Assembly (NCBI RefSeq): GCF_021654165.1
Contig: NZ_JAKFZN010000006.1
Span: 1-64,000 of the forward strand
Direction of reading: 5' to 3'
DNA from: Nereida sp. MMG025
GTDB lineage: Bacteria > Pseudomonadota > Alphaproteobacteria > Rhodobacterales > Rhodobacteraceae
Length of the DNA stretch: 64,000 nt
Shown: positions 27,852 to 36,196 of the stretch, piece by piece
Position numbering within the stretch: position 1 is the stretch's first letter
How the letters are laid out: every line of letters starts with the position of its first letter
Notes under the pieces: generated by a model
What the model saw: only the letters and a program-made list of their open reading frames with translations
What the model was told of the DNA's origin: nothing
Databases searched by the model: none
Program-made: the position numbers and the translations under genes

Positions 27852-28669
27852 TGATCGCCCTCTTCATACCCAGTCAATTCTAGTTCGGCTTGCGCGTATT
27901 TGGCAAAGGCCGCTCGGCTGCGCTGGTCAAATAGCGCTTTCCACTCCCCCGCAACGCCTTTGCGTTTGTGGAAATTGTCTTTATCTCCACGCATGTTTTC
28001 AAACGAACATGCTGCAACAACGTGTGCGAGCTTGGTTTTGTTAACCTCTTGCCCCGAAAGCCGTTCAAAAACGGGCGTGAGAACCGTGACCGCATCCTCT
28101 TTGAGGGCCTCGAATTTCACGATCGGATAGCCAATTTCATGCGCCTTGCGAACATGGATTGCCCAATTCACCGATGCGCGTTTTGCGTGGTTGAAATCCC
28201 ATTCAATAAAGTCCGCCAATTGATCTTTGATCTTTGAGGCATCCAGTTCAAAGCCGGCTTGCTCTTTTATTTGCCGGCGTAAATACGATTGGCGTGGCGA
28301 GGCAGCCGCCTTGAAAAACCGCGAAACCATTGTATCGCGACCGTCCCGCACCGCATAAATTGTTCTTTCATTCATCGGAGCGGTGACGACAAAACGATGC
28401 ATATGAAGGACATGAGAGCCCAAGACAGAAGGGGTCCAGCGATGCCACGCTTCAAAAATTGGTATATCAAAGTATTGCGATGTCATTTGACAAAGCCAAT
28501 TGGTCCCTGAATTTTGAAATCCGTTGATACAAATGCTCTTGGTATGGCGCATCAGTACTGCCTGGCTGAGAACAGTCGGCCAATACAATGATTGCTCACG
28601 CGCAATTACCACGCGTCGTGGCACATATTTTCCGAACTCTTCAGAAATGTTCACTCTGGAATGGACCAT
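27836..28669 (-). CDS. Sulfotransferase family protein (3 of 5)
   Basis: A 277-residue protein with the sulfotransferase P-loop-like segment SICINGFQNSGTNWLCQM near residues 45-62 and the second PAPS-binding region ERTIYAVRDGRDTMVSRFF around residue 105. C-terminal FENMRGDKDNFHKRKGVAGE resembles the K-x-GxxG-x-W loop that covers PAPS in the Sulfotransfer_1 group (here RKGVAGEWK). That makes it the closest of the five to the classical family. It overlaps both neighbours by 16-19 bases. Confidence 0.86.
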   Translation of the reverse strand: MVHSRVNISEEFGKYVPRRVVIAREQSLYWPTVLSQAVLMRHTKSICINGFQNSGTNWLCQMTSQYFDIPIFEAWHRWTPSVLGSHVLHMHRFVVTAPMNERTIYAVRDGRDTMVSRFFKAAASPRQSYLRRQIKEQAGFELDASKIKDQLADFIEWDFNHAKRASVNWAIHVRKAHEIGYPIVKFEALKEDAVTVLTPVFERLSGQEVNKTKLAHVVAACSFENMRGDKDNFHKRKGVAGEWKALFDQRSRAAFAKYAQAELELTGYEEGDQWVNA

Positions 28670-29838
28670 TCGGGCGCACCACGCCTTTCTATAGCTGCTT
28701 CAAACATCTTTTCATTGATCGCAAAATCAACGTTTTCTTCCTGAATAGCGAGAGCATACCTGTGCGCCTGTTCTGAACGTTCTTGCTTTTTTTCAGGTGA
28801 AAGTTGCGCCATTTTCTCAATGTAGCCTGCAAAACACCTTGGATCATCAAGGCTTAGAACCTCTCCAACCCCAACGGGAAATGACCGCCAAGGCGTTTTG
28901 TCAGAAATCAAAACAGGCGTGCCGTTGGCCAATGCTTCAAAAATCACGTGACCGTAGTTTTCACCTCTTGTGGGCAGGAACATCAGGTCATGACCTCTAA
29001 GTTTGCTCGAAACTTCATTGGGATTAATGCCCCCGTGATATGTCACCTTGATCGACGATGGCAGCGCTTCGATTTTCTCTTCGCATTCGCGCCAATAGGC
29101 CATGTCTTCCATCGGGCCGAAAATATTGAAATCCACATCGGCCTTGCAAAATGACAAGGCGTCCAAAGCATAGGCCAAATTTTTCATGGGCGAGACGCGC
29201 CCCAAGAAGATAACTCTTAAAGCGGACCCATCAAACGCGCGATCTGCGAAGGCATCGGGCACGGTCTTGGGAAGGTTTCGAGCAACAAACACCCTGTTTT
29301 TTTCGACCGAAGTCCAACGCAGCACGTCAGTGGCTTCATAAACACTGGACGCCTGCCAGTAGACGCCTTTGAACAAACCAAACAGCTTGGTCATCGCTAA
29401 AAAAATGCGTTTCTTAGGGGCCTTCAGCGTCATTGCCGCCTCCGAAAATGACCCCCGTGGAACAACGATACATGGTGAACTGGTTAAACGACGATGCAGC
29501 TTCCGAGCGAGCAGAGGCAAAATGGTCGTCGTCGAGGAGAACACGCCATTCAGATACAGAAGGTCGTGATCTGTTTCTTTCAGTAGTCGCGCGATGAAAG
29601 ACAACTTTCGCTGTTCTTCGCTCAAATAGAAGACGCGACACCCATCCATTTCATTCCAGGTTCCACATTCAACATCACTGTAGGGTTCGCTATCCCCCAA
29701 GTCATGATCAAGCGTGACAATCGAAAAGTCGAACCTGTCTTTAAGCCCGTCGACGAGATTGCGAACACTTGTTTGCGGACCACCACTTTTGAACCCGGGT
29801 AAATAGTGACGCACAAATACGAGCACCTTAGGCTTCAT
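28651..29838 (-). CDS. Glycosyltransferase family 4
   Basis: A 395-residue GT-B glycosyltransferase. The N terminus reads MKPKVLVFVRHYLPGFKSGG, the glycine-rich acceptor loop of GT4 enzymes. The donor domain has RVIFLGRVSPMKNLAYALDAL and MFLPTRGENYGHVIFEALANG, with the paired acidic residues of the family. I chose the ATG at 29838; the frame is open further upstream, but that extension overlaps the preceding gene and lacks family similarity. The start overlaps the upstream sulfotransferase by 11 bases. Confidence 0.88.
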   Translation of the reverse strand: MKPKVLVFVRHYLPGFKSGGPQTSVRNLVDGLKDRFDFSIVTLDHDLGDSEPYSDVECGTWNEMDGCRVFYLSEEQRKLSFIARLLKETDHDLLYLNGVFSSTTTILPLLARKLHRRLTSSPCIVVPRGSFSEAAMTLKAPKKRIFLAMTKLFGLFKGVYWQASSVYEATDVLRWTSVEKNRVFVARNLPKTVPDAFADRAFDGSALRVIFLGRVSPMKNLAYALDALSFCKADVDFNIFGPMEDMAYWRECEEKIEALPSSIKVTYHGGINPNEVSSKLRGHDLMFLPTRGENYGHVIFEALANGTPVLISDKTPWRSFPVGVGEVLSLDDPRCFAGYIEKMAQLSPEKKQERSEQAHRYALAIQEENVDFAINEKMFEAAIERRGAPEWSIPE

Positions 29839-30736
29839 CTGTCCGCTCCCCTGTTTCGAAAAAGTCCGGCCAAGGCAGGCTGTCTCGCCCAAGCAACTGT
29901 GCCACGCGGTCCACGTCGCTCGCAAACAGGGCCGTCATCTCTTTTCGCAACTCTGGGGACACACTTGTGTGTTTTGCCCGCTTCCGGTTGGCCCTTGCCA
30001 AAAGCTTTAACACGCCTGTTCCGCTGAACCGCAAACCCGTTCGGGCAAGGCGGCGGCGCGCCCGATTTCCAAGCCCGTTCAACCAAACGAGAGAAATGCT
30101 TTGAGCGGGATTGGACACCTTGAGATTTGGGGTGAACTCTTGTGATAGCCCCAAGAAATCAACAAGCCGAGAATAAGCCTTCTGTGGCGACTTGCTCATC
30201 TCCTCTTCCAAAATCAACACAAGGACCTGCTCGGCGTCAAACATGGAAAACACCTTTTCCAGTCTCTCTCCGAATTGGCCCCAAAACGCATAATTCCGTC
30301 TGATGTCGGTCGGGTGTGGATTGTTCCAGGCTTTCTCAAAGTTCGCTTCGGTCTCAACACCCTGTTTCAAAAACTGCCCATGCAACGAGATACATAGGTC
30401 CACGGGATTGCGAAGTGTTACCACAATCCTAATGCGGTCTTTGTGTTGAGAGAGAACCTCAAGCGCGTGATCAGAATAAAGATATTTCGGCGTCGCTTCC
30501 CCGGTCATACGGCCCGCGGCTTCATCGGGGCAAATCAACGAAAGATAGTCGTCAAGGGTTCGGTTCATTCCGAATAATTTGTCGGTCGGAACGATGTCCT
30601 GCGAAAAGAAACTGGGTTCTTTATCTGTCAAATAAGTGTCGGGGTGCTGGTTTAACCAGTCGAATAACGTTGTCGTGCCGCATTTAGGCGCACCGATAAT
30701 AAAGAAGCCAGGAAACTTATCATTCGTCACGTTCAT
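29828..30736 (-). CDS. Sulfotransferase family protein (4 of 5)
   Basis: A 302-residue sulfotransferase of the heparan-sulfate/NodH-like kind. The PAPS loop is FFIIGAPKCGTTTLFDWL, followed by the typical KEPSFFS segment (LTDKEPSFFSQD); the second PAPS-binding element is KDRIRIVVTLRNPVDLCISL. These three are characteristic of Sulfotransfer_1/3 carbohydrate sulfotransferases. I chose the ATG at 30736 (MNVTND) because it places the PAPS loop about 10 residues in; an in-frame start further upstream at 30799 lies inside the flippase gene. It overlaps the flippase by 17 bases. Confidence 0.9.
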   Translation of the reverse strand: MNVTNDKFPGFFIIGAPKCGTTTLFDWLNQHPDTYLTDKEPSFFSQDIVPTDKLFGMNRTLDDYLSLICPDEAAGRMTGEATPKYLYSDHALEVLSQHKDRIRIVVTLRNPVDLCISLHGQFLKQGVETEANFEKAWNNPHPTDIRRNYAFWGQFGERLEKVFSMFDAEQVLVLILEEEMSKSPQKAYSRLVDFLGLSQEFTPNLKVSNPAQSISLVWLNGLGNRARRRLARTGLRFSGTGVLKLLARANRKRAKHTSVSPELRKEMTALFASDVDRVAQLLGRDSLPWPDFFETGERTDEA

Positions 30737-32051
30737 ATTCCTTGCGCATTGGACCGCCAAACGCGCTGATGTCCATTTGTAGGGCCGAGCGAATAGCAAG
30801 CAGTTGGCGCACTTGAACCCATATAAGCGCGCTCATGGTCGCAACCGCTGCCCCCACCGGCCCCATCGTTGAAATCAACACAAAGTTCAAGATGACATTA
30901 ATCGCTGTCGCCTCGATCCCCGCGCGAAAGACAACCTTGGTATGATCCGTCATCTTCAGAACAACCGCCGTCTGACCGCACCACGCGCTTATGATGACAC
31001 CCACCATCAAGACAATCGCATATAGGTAGGAAACCTCGAATTCGGGCCCGAACACCAAGACCAAAAGCGGCTTGCCGACCAAAACAAAAATTATTGTGGT
31101 CAGCAAAGCTGCTGCAAACATCTGGCGCGCGCTTTTGACAAGCACCGAATGAAAGTCCCCCAATTTCTGCGACGCATAAAGAGCCGCAACTTTTGGGGAA
31201 TAAACCGCATTCAGAGCAACCATCAGCATCCCTGCCAGTGCAGCCACCTGCGATGCAATCCGATAAGTGGCAACATCACTGGTTGTGCCAAGGAACCCCA
31301 ACATCACGATGTCGGTCTGATGTTTGAAGGTCGCCGTCAACGCAATCCCGGCAAGAGGCACAAGGGCCATCATCCATTTGCGATTGGTGATCTGTGGCGT
31401 TGCACTCTGCACAAAAGGCGGCATCTTTTGCATGAGAACCAGATGTGACAGACCTAAGGCGCACACCGTTGCCCCGATATAGAGAACGACCACGTGCTCG
31501 ACTGTCAGCCAAGACAACAATGCCCCGATGCTCAGGCCAGCCAAAAAGAAAGCAGGTCTAAAAATCTGTTCAGGCAAGGTACCCCAAACAACATGATCCA
31601 GACCGCGCAAGATACCACTGATCCGTTGCAACATGCTGGCCAATGGCAAAACAACGGCCACCCCAAGCGCGACCGTATACAAGACCGTTCGGCTTTCTTG
31701 ATCGGGTTGCAAAAGCAGTAAAACAGCACCTAGGCTTAACGCCAAAATACACAGGACGGTGATGAGATATCCCGACCAGCGAATAATGCCTTTGACCAAT
31801 GGGTAATTCCGCCTTTCGATATTCGCGGCGATCTCACGGGTCAGCAAGGTTGGCAGCCCAGAGGTGACAACCAATCCGGCAATCGCGGTCCAGGCGACAA
31901 CCAAGGTAAAGACACCCAAGCCTTCAGCACCAATGGAGCGCGCCAGAACGACATTCACGAGTACCGAAATCAGGATCCCGACAACACGACCGAGCAACAA
32001 AATACCTGCCGCTGATTGCCTTCGTTTTTTGTCTGAGGAGTCTTTTGTCAT
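30720..32051 (-). CDS. wzx: Wzx-like polysaccharide flippase
   Basis: A 443-residue inner-membrane protein with about 12-14 hydrophobic helices, matching the oligosaccharide flippase (PST) family that moves undecaprenyl-linked repeat units to the periplasm. The N terminus is typical (LLGRVVGILISVLVNVVLAR, then IGAEGLGVFTLVVAWTAIAG), as is the FLGTTSDVATYRIASQVAAL segment. It is the second gene of the minus-strand operon headed by the sulfotransferase at 32886 and is followed by a 17-base overlap with another sulfotransferase. Confidence 0.9.
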   Translation of the reverse strand: MTKDSSDKKRRQSAAGILLLGRVVGILISVLVNVVLARSIGAEGLGVFTLVVAWTAIAGLVVTSGLPTLLTREIAANIERRNYPLVKGIIRWSGYLITVLCILALSLGAVLLLLQPDQESRTVLYTVALGVAVVLPLASMLQRISGILRGLDHVVWGTLPEQIFRPAFFLAGLSIGALLSWLTVEHVVVLYIGATVCALGLSHLVLMQKMPPFVQSATPQITNRKWMMALVPLAGIALTATFKHQTDIVMLGFLGTTSDVATYRIASQVAALAGMLMVALNAVYSPKVAALYASQKLGDFHSVLVKSARQMFAAALLTTIIFVLVGKPLLVLVFGPEFEVSYLYAIVLMVGVIISAWCGQTAVVLKMTDHTKVVFRAGIEATAINVILNFVLISTMGPVGAAVATMSALIWVQVRQLLAIRSALQMDISAFGGPMRKEYERDE

Positions 32052-32067
32052 AAGATCGGTTCAAGCC

Positions 32068-32886
32068 TCAGCTTATGGTGGGCTCTTTATAACCAAACTT
32101 CGCAATCAAGTGTTTGTCGCGCTGCGCCACAAGCGCAATGGTTTCTTCATCATAGTAGGAAATGAACGACTTGTGCTTGGAGGTGTTTGTCTTTTCTGCC
32201 CTCAGATCGTCAACCGTTACGTCGTGGCCAACCGCTCGCAGCACCTCAGTCAGATCATCGTCAAGATTTTCCGTCCGCACATATTTCCTGACCAAGCTGT
32301 AAGCCTCCCAGAACTCCGCAAAAGCACCTGGTGTGCGAATGCCAACAATCTTCTTTTCCCAAGTCGGTTTTTCAATTGCGATACGGGCGGCGCGAAAGGA
32401 ATAGAACCCGACCGTTTTGGCAACCGGCAATTGGCAATAGGCATATTGTGAAAGCGGGCTTTGGTTTTCCCCCAACAACCCTTTTAGCCAAGTTCGAAAA
32501 TTCTCTGCATTGTTTTCGTCGGAATATAAGTCCTGCCAGTATTCTCGATCACGCGACATCTCTGATTTCAGCAATCCCAACAAACGCGCACGGACGACAC
32601 GGTCGCGCCGCGCCATTGAAATGACTTTCTTGACACCCTCGCGTGTGCTGGCAGTTGCATCCGATAGAATACGCCCCTGCCCCGAACACCCATAGGCCCA
32701 AAGGGAAACATACCAGTCCCAAGGGTTGCGAATGGAGCAAATCACCATTTTTTCACGCGGCGCTTTCAAAAGCTGGTTGTGTTTACCCACCTGCGCCCCT
32801 TTGGCATAGTCCGACAAAACGCGTGCAATATGGGTCGACGCGGTTTTTTGCAGTTGTAGGAAAACTATTTTGTCGTCGGTATACAT
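32068..32886 (-). CDS. Sulfotransferase family protein (5 of 5)
   Basis: A sulfotransferase-like protein of about 272 residues. The PAPS loop is KIVFLQLQKTASTHIARVL, a Q-K-T-A-S-T variant also seen in eukaryote-like Sulfotransfer_2 proteins; the second PAPS-binding segment is REKMVICSIRNPWDWYVSLW. I placed the start at the ATG at 32886 because it sits just ahead of the loop; an ATG at 32910 or a TTG at 32931 would add 8 or 15 residues, and none has a strong ribosome site. It heads the minus-strand operon and diverges from wzc. Confidence 0.8.
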   Translation of the reverse strand: MYTDDKIVFLQLQKTASTHIARVLSDYAKGAQVGKHNQLLKAPREKMVICSIRNPWDWYVSLWAYGCSGQGRILSDATASTREGVKKVISMARRDRVVRARLLGLLKSEMSRDREYWQDLYSDENNAENFRTWLKGLLGENQSPLSQYAYCQLPVAKTVGFYSFRAARIAIEKPTWEKKIVGIRTPGAFAEFWEAYSLVRKYVRTENLDDDLTEVLRAVGHDVTVDDLRAEKTNTSKHKSFISYYDEETIALVAQRDKHLIAKFGYKEPTIS

Positions 32887-33040
32887 ACTACCCGCGCTCG
32901 CTTGCCGCATCGCTAAAACCAAACGATGCAAAATGCCTAAGCCACCATTTTGGCAAAGAGTGTTTCTGTTAGCGCAATGTCTCGCGCGTGCCGCCTCTTA
33001 CATATTTGATCGCTTTTGTGAAAGGTGAATCTGGCTTTTA

Positions 33041-33057
33041 GCGCTTTACATAAGCGC
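33041..33057. promoter_or_regulatory. Palindrome upstream of wzc, possible operator
   Basis: GCGCTT-tacat-AAGCGC is a perfect 6-base inverted repeat with a 5-base spacer, in the 260-base gap between the divergent sulfotransferase and wzc genes. Size and place suit a repressor or activator site. No -35/-10 pair could be assigned with confidence. Confidence 0.25.
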
Positions 33058-33146
33058 ATCCGTCATCCGTTTGTTTGAAATTGGTGTTCCACTCTGATGC
33101 GATTAAATGTAAGGCAGCGTCTAGAAACCGATGGCTGTGGTAACCA

Positions 33147-35234
33147 ATGCAACCAAACTCCGCTCTTAGTCCGACCGACGACATCAGCGTCACACAACTT
33201 ATTTACACGCTTTGGCGTGGAAAGTGGATTATCGCATTATTTATGATGATTGCGGGGGCGCTTGGGGTCTATCAAGCGTTTGAGCGCTCCACCCCGCTTT
33301 ACACCGCAAGTGCCGTCGTTGTTCTGGAAAACCAGCCCAACAATATTGTTGATCTGGAAACCGTTGCCTCCGGTGTGTCGGGCGACCAAGCCTCCATCAA
33401 TACAGAGGTTGAGGTGATCCGGTCGCGCAACCTGATCAGCAAGTTGGTCGACGAGCTGGATTTGATGAATGATCCAGAATTCAACGCGACCTTGCGTGAC
33501 GCCCCTTCATTTTCGATCGGGACCATCCGTCGGTGGCTGTCAGGTAGCCAGCCGTCTCAGCCAAATGCCGAAACCATACGTCAAAACGTGATCACCGCTG
33601 TTCGCCGAAAAATCGTTGTGACAAACATCCGCACAAGCTTTGTCTTTCAAATCACCGCAACATCAGAACGCCCGGGCAAATCGGCACGTTTGGCAAACAC
33701 CTTGGTCGAACTCTATATCCAAGACCAGATCGACGTGAAATTTGAGGCGACTGAACAGGCAACCGTCTGGTTGGCGAACCGTGTAACCGAACTGAAAAGC
33801 GACCTTGAAGCAGCAGAAACCGCCATCAGCGATTTCGCATCAAACAGCAATCTCGTCAGTCCGGAAATCCTTGAAGGACTTGGGGTGCAGATCAAGGATT
33901 TGCGCGAACGGGCCACAAACTTGCGACAGACGATTGCGCAGTTGCAAAGTCAAACCAATTTCGATGTCTCCAGCGGATATGACCTGATCGCGACTTTGAC
34001 CAATGACCGCACCCTTTTGCAATTGGCAGAGCAAATCTCCAGCGGAAATGAAAACGCAAAGCAAACATTCGAAGACCGCTTGCGCACCATTCAGGCGCGC
34101 ACTCAAAATGAGATTCGAAACGCCGAAAACCAACTGGTTTCCATCAATGCCCTGATCGCCCAACTGGAAGAGCAGGAGCAGACGCAATCGACCGAGCTTG
34201 TTCAGTTGCAACAGCTTGAACGCGAAGCAGAAGCCGCGCGTGAAATCTACAGTTATTTTCTAACGCGTCTTGGCGAAACACGGGTTCAGCAAGGGATTCA
34301 GCAGGCCGATAGCCGCCTTCTTTCGCCAGCCATTCGGCCCAAAGCCCCATCCGCGCCCCGCAAAAGCTTTATCGTTTTTATCTCACTGATCTTAGGTGGC
34401 TTGTTGGGCAGCGCCTTTGTGATTCTGCGCGAAACCAGAAATACCAGCGTGCGCACCGCCGATGAACTCGAAGAACTCAGCGGCATCAGCGTTCTGGGCC
34501 AGATCCCGATGATCCCCGCGCGAAAACGCGCAAATGTTCTGAAATATCTGATCGAGAAACCGAATTCAGCAGCGGCAGAAGCAATCCGCAATCTTCGCAC
34601 GTCGGTTTTACTGTCCAACATCGACAAAAAACCCCAGATCATCATGTCGACATCATCGATGCCGTCAGAAGGCAAAACGACCCAATCGCTCGCTTTGACC
34701 CAAAATATTTCGAGCCTCGATCAGAAAGTACTCTTGATCGAAGGCGATATCCGGCGCCGTGTCTTTTCCCAATATTTTGATATCAAGCCAGAGCACGGCA
34801 TTCTCTCGGTCTTGTCAGACAAAATTGCTCTGAAAGATGCGGTAAAACGGGTAGATGATCTTGGCGCAGATGTTTTGTTCGGCGAAATCGGATCTATGAA
34901 TGCCGCCGATGTGTTCTCATCCGAATCGTTCAAAAGCCTGCTTGAAGAAGCACGTAAACATTACGACACAATCATCATCGATACCCCGCCCTTGCTGGTG
35001 GTTCCCGACGCGCGTGTGATCGGTCAATCGGTCGACGCAATCATCTACACGGTCCGATGGGACCACACGACCAAGGCTCAAGTCCGCCAAGGTCTCAAGA
35101 TGTTCGCACAAGTGAACCTTAAGGTGACTGGCCTGGTTCTGGGTCAAATCGATGCGGCAGGTATGAAGAAATACGGCTACGGCGACACCTATGGAAGCTA
35201 CGGTGCCTACGGCAGCAAATACTACAACAACTAG
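33147..35234 (+). CDS. wzc: Wzc-like polysaccharide co-polymerase with BY-kinase domain
   Basis: A 695-residue inner-membrane protein that controls chain length and export through cycles of tyrosine autophosphorylation. The Wzz domain starts after TM1 (KWIIALFMMIAGALGVYQAF, about residues 29-49). A long periplasmic coiled coil (about 200-390) leads to TM2 (SFIVFISLILGGLLGSAFVI, about 408-430). The cytoplasmic kinase has Walker A SMPSEGKTT near residue 505, Walker A' VLLIEGDIRRR and Walker B TIIIDTPPLL. The C terminus is a tyrosine cluster with seven Tyr in the last 22 residues. Walker A' usually reads D-x-D; here the first acidic residue is Glu. Its stop overlaps the convergent phosphatase gene by 4 bases. 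Confidence 0.94.
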   Translation: MQPNSALSPTDDISVTQLIYTLWRGKWIIALFMMIAGALGVYQAFERSTPLYTASAVVVLENQPNNIVDLETVASGVSGDQASINTEVEVIRSRNLISKLVDELDLMNDPEFNATLRDAPSFSIGTIRRWLSGSQPSQPNAETIRQNVITAVRRKIVVTNIRTSFVFQITATSERPGKSARLANTLVELYIQDQIDVKFEATEQATVWLANRVTELKSDLEAAETAISDFASNSNLVSPEILEGLGVQIKDLRERATNLRQTIAQLQSQTNFDVSSGYDLIATLTNDRTLLQLAEQISSGNENAKQTFEDRLRTIQARTQNEIRNAENQLVSINALIAQLEEQEQTQSTELVQLQQLEREAEAAREIYSYFLTRLGETRVQQGIQQADSRLLSPAIRPKAPSAPRKSFIVFISLILGGLLGSAFVILRETRNTSVRTADELEELSGISVLGQIPMIPARKRANVLKYLIEKPNSAAAEAIRNLRTSVLLSNIDKKPQIIMSTSSMPSEGKTTQSLALTQNISSLDQKVLLIEGDIRRRVFSQYFDIKPEHGILSVLSDKIALKDAVKRVDDLGADVLFGEIGSMNAADVFSSESFKSLLEEARKHYDTIIIDTPPLLVVPDARVIGQSVDAIIYTVRWDHTTKAQVRQGLKMFAQVNLKVTGLVLGQIDAAGMKKYGYGDTYGSYGAYGSKYYNN

Positions 35235-36010
35235 ATAAAACGCACGCCTTCAGCAGAAATCGCAGCGGCTGTCAGCGTACCCGTTTTGTAGGCCCCTGTA
35301 TCTGTTGCAATCCGCCCTGAATGACACTGCGGCTTTGGCACAATTGTATGGCCATGAACGACCCATTGATCGTCTGTGCGGACCACTTGATCAAACGCGG
35401 AATGCCCCCAAACCATAACACGGTTTTTTTGTTGATGAACCGGACGTTCGGGGTCCATCCCCGCGTGGACGCAATGGACATTCCCGGTGCTCCAGCAGGT
35501 TGGCAGATCGCGCAACCAATCGTGGCGCTCTTGGCCCAGGGCCTTTTCGAAGGCGCCGCTTGCGTCAACAAGATCTTCCAAATCCGCCCCATCGTCTATG
35601 CGATCAAATCCGTATGACGCCAGGGTATCCGCCCCACCAAAGCGCAACCATCTGCGCCCCCTCCCCGCCGGATCGTCAATGAAATCCAACAACATTGCCT
35701 CATGGTTGCCTTTGATACAAACCACATCGTCAGGCGTGTCAGTGCACAGTTGATGTGCCAACGCCAGGACTTGAGCAGACTTCGGGCCCCGATCAACCAA
35801 GTCACCCAAAAGAACAACCGCTGCATCGCGCATTTCGGGGCGTCTTTGTTTTTCTTGCGAAATCAAATCCAGTTTTTGCGATAACAAGTCCAGACACCCA
35901 TGCACGTCTCCGATTATATAGGCAGGGCGGTCTGGGGCTATGGCGGCATCAAAGGGCAAAACCATGTCCGCTCTGCGGGCACCAAACAAGTTTTTCAATC
36001 GAGACAGCAC
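35231..36010 (-). CDS. PPP-family metallophosphatase
   Basis: A 259-residue calcineurin-like phosphatase of the PPP type. The metal-site motifs are in order: GDVHG (YIIGDVHGCLDLL, about residue 34), GDLVDRG (VVLLGDLVDRGPKS) and GNHE (VCIKGNHEAMLLDF), with VHAGMDP and HGHT in the C-terminal half. Such proteins act on phosphoproteins or on dinucleoside polyphosphates (ApaH-like); the sequence does not decide which. The start is GTG at 36010. It converges on wzc with a 4-base overlap, leaving no room for a terminator between them. A link to polysaccharide control is plausible but unproven, since Wzc partners are normally low-molecular-weight tyrosine phosphatases. Confidence 0.88.
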   Translation of the reverse strand: MLSRLKNLFGARRADMVLPFDAAIAPDRPAYIIGDVHGCLDLLSQKLDLISQEKQRRPEMRDAAVVLLGDLVDRGPKSAQVLALAHQLCTDTPDDVVCIKGNHEAMLLDFIDDPAGRGRRWLRFGGADTLASYGFDRIDDGADLEDLVDASGAFEKALGQERHDWLRDLPTCWSTGNVHCVHAGMDPERPVHQQKNRVMVWGHSAFDQVVRTDDQWVVHGHTIVPKPQCHSGRIATDTGAYKTGTLTAAAISAEGVRFI

Positions 36011-36196
36011 GACCTACGCCCCCTGCGCAACACCAGATTAGACTGCGGCTTTCATACAGCACAGCCAATATAGGTAGAGTTTTGGAATAAGTAAGCCCGT
36101 TTCAGTCCCCGAGCACCGTACGCATGGTTAACACCTTGTTAATGGTCTTCAACCACCCTGATGCCTTGAACTTCAGATCAGCAAAGGCAGGGCGTG

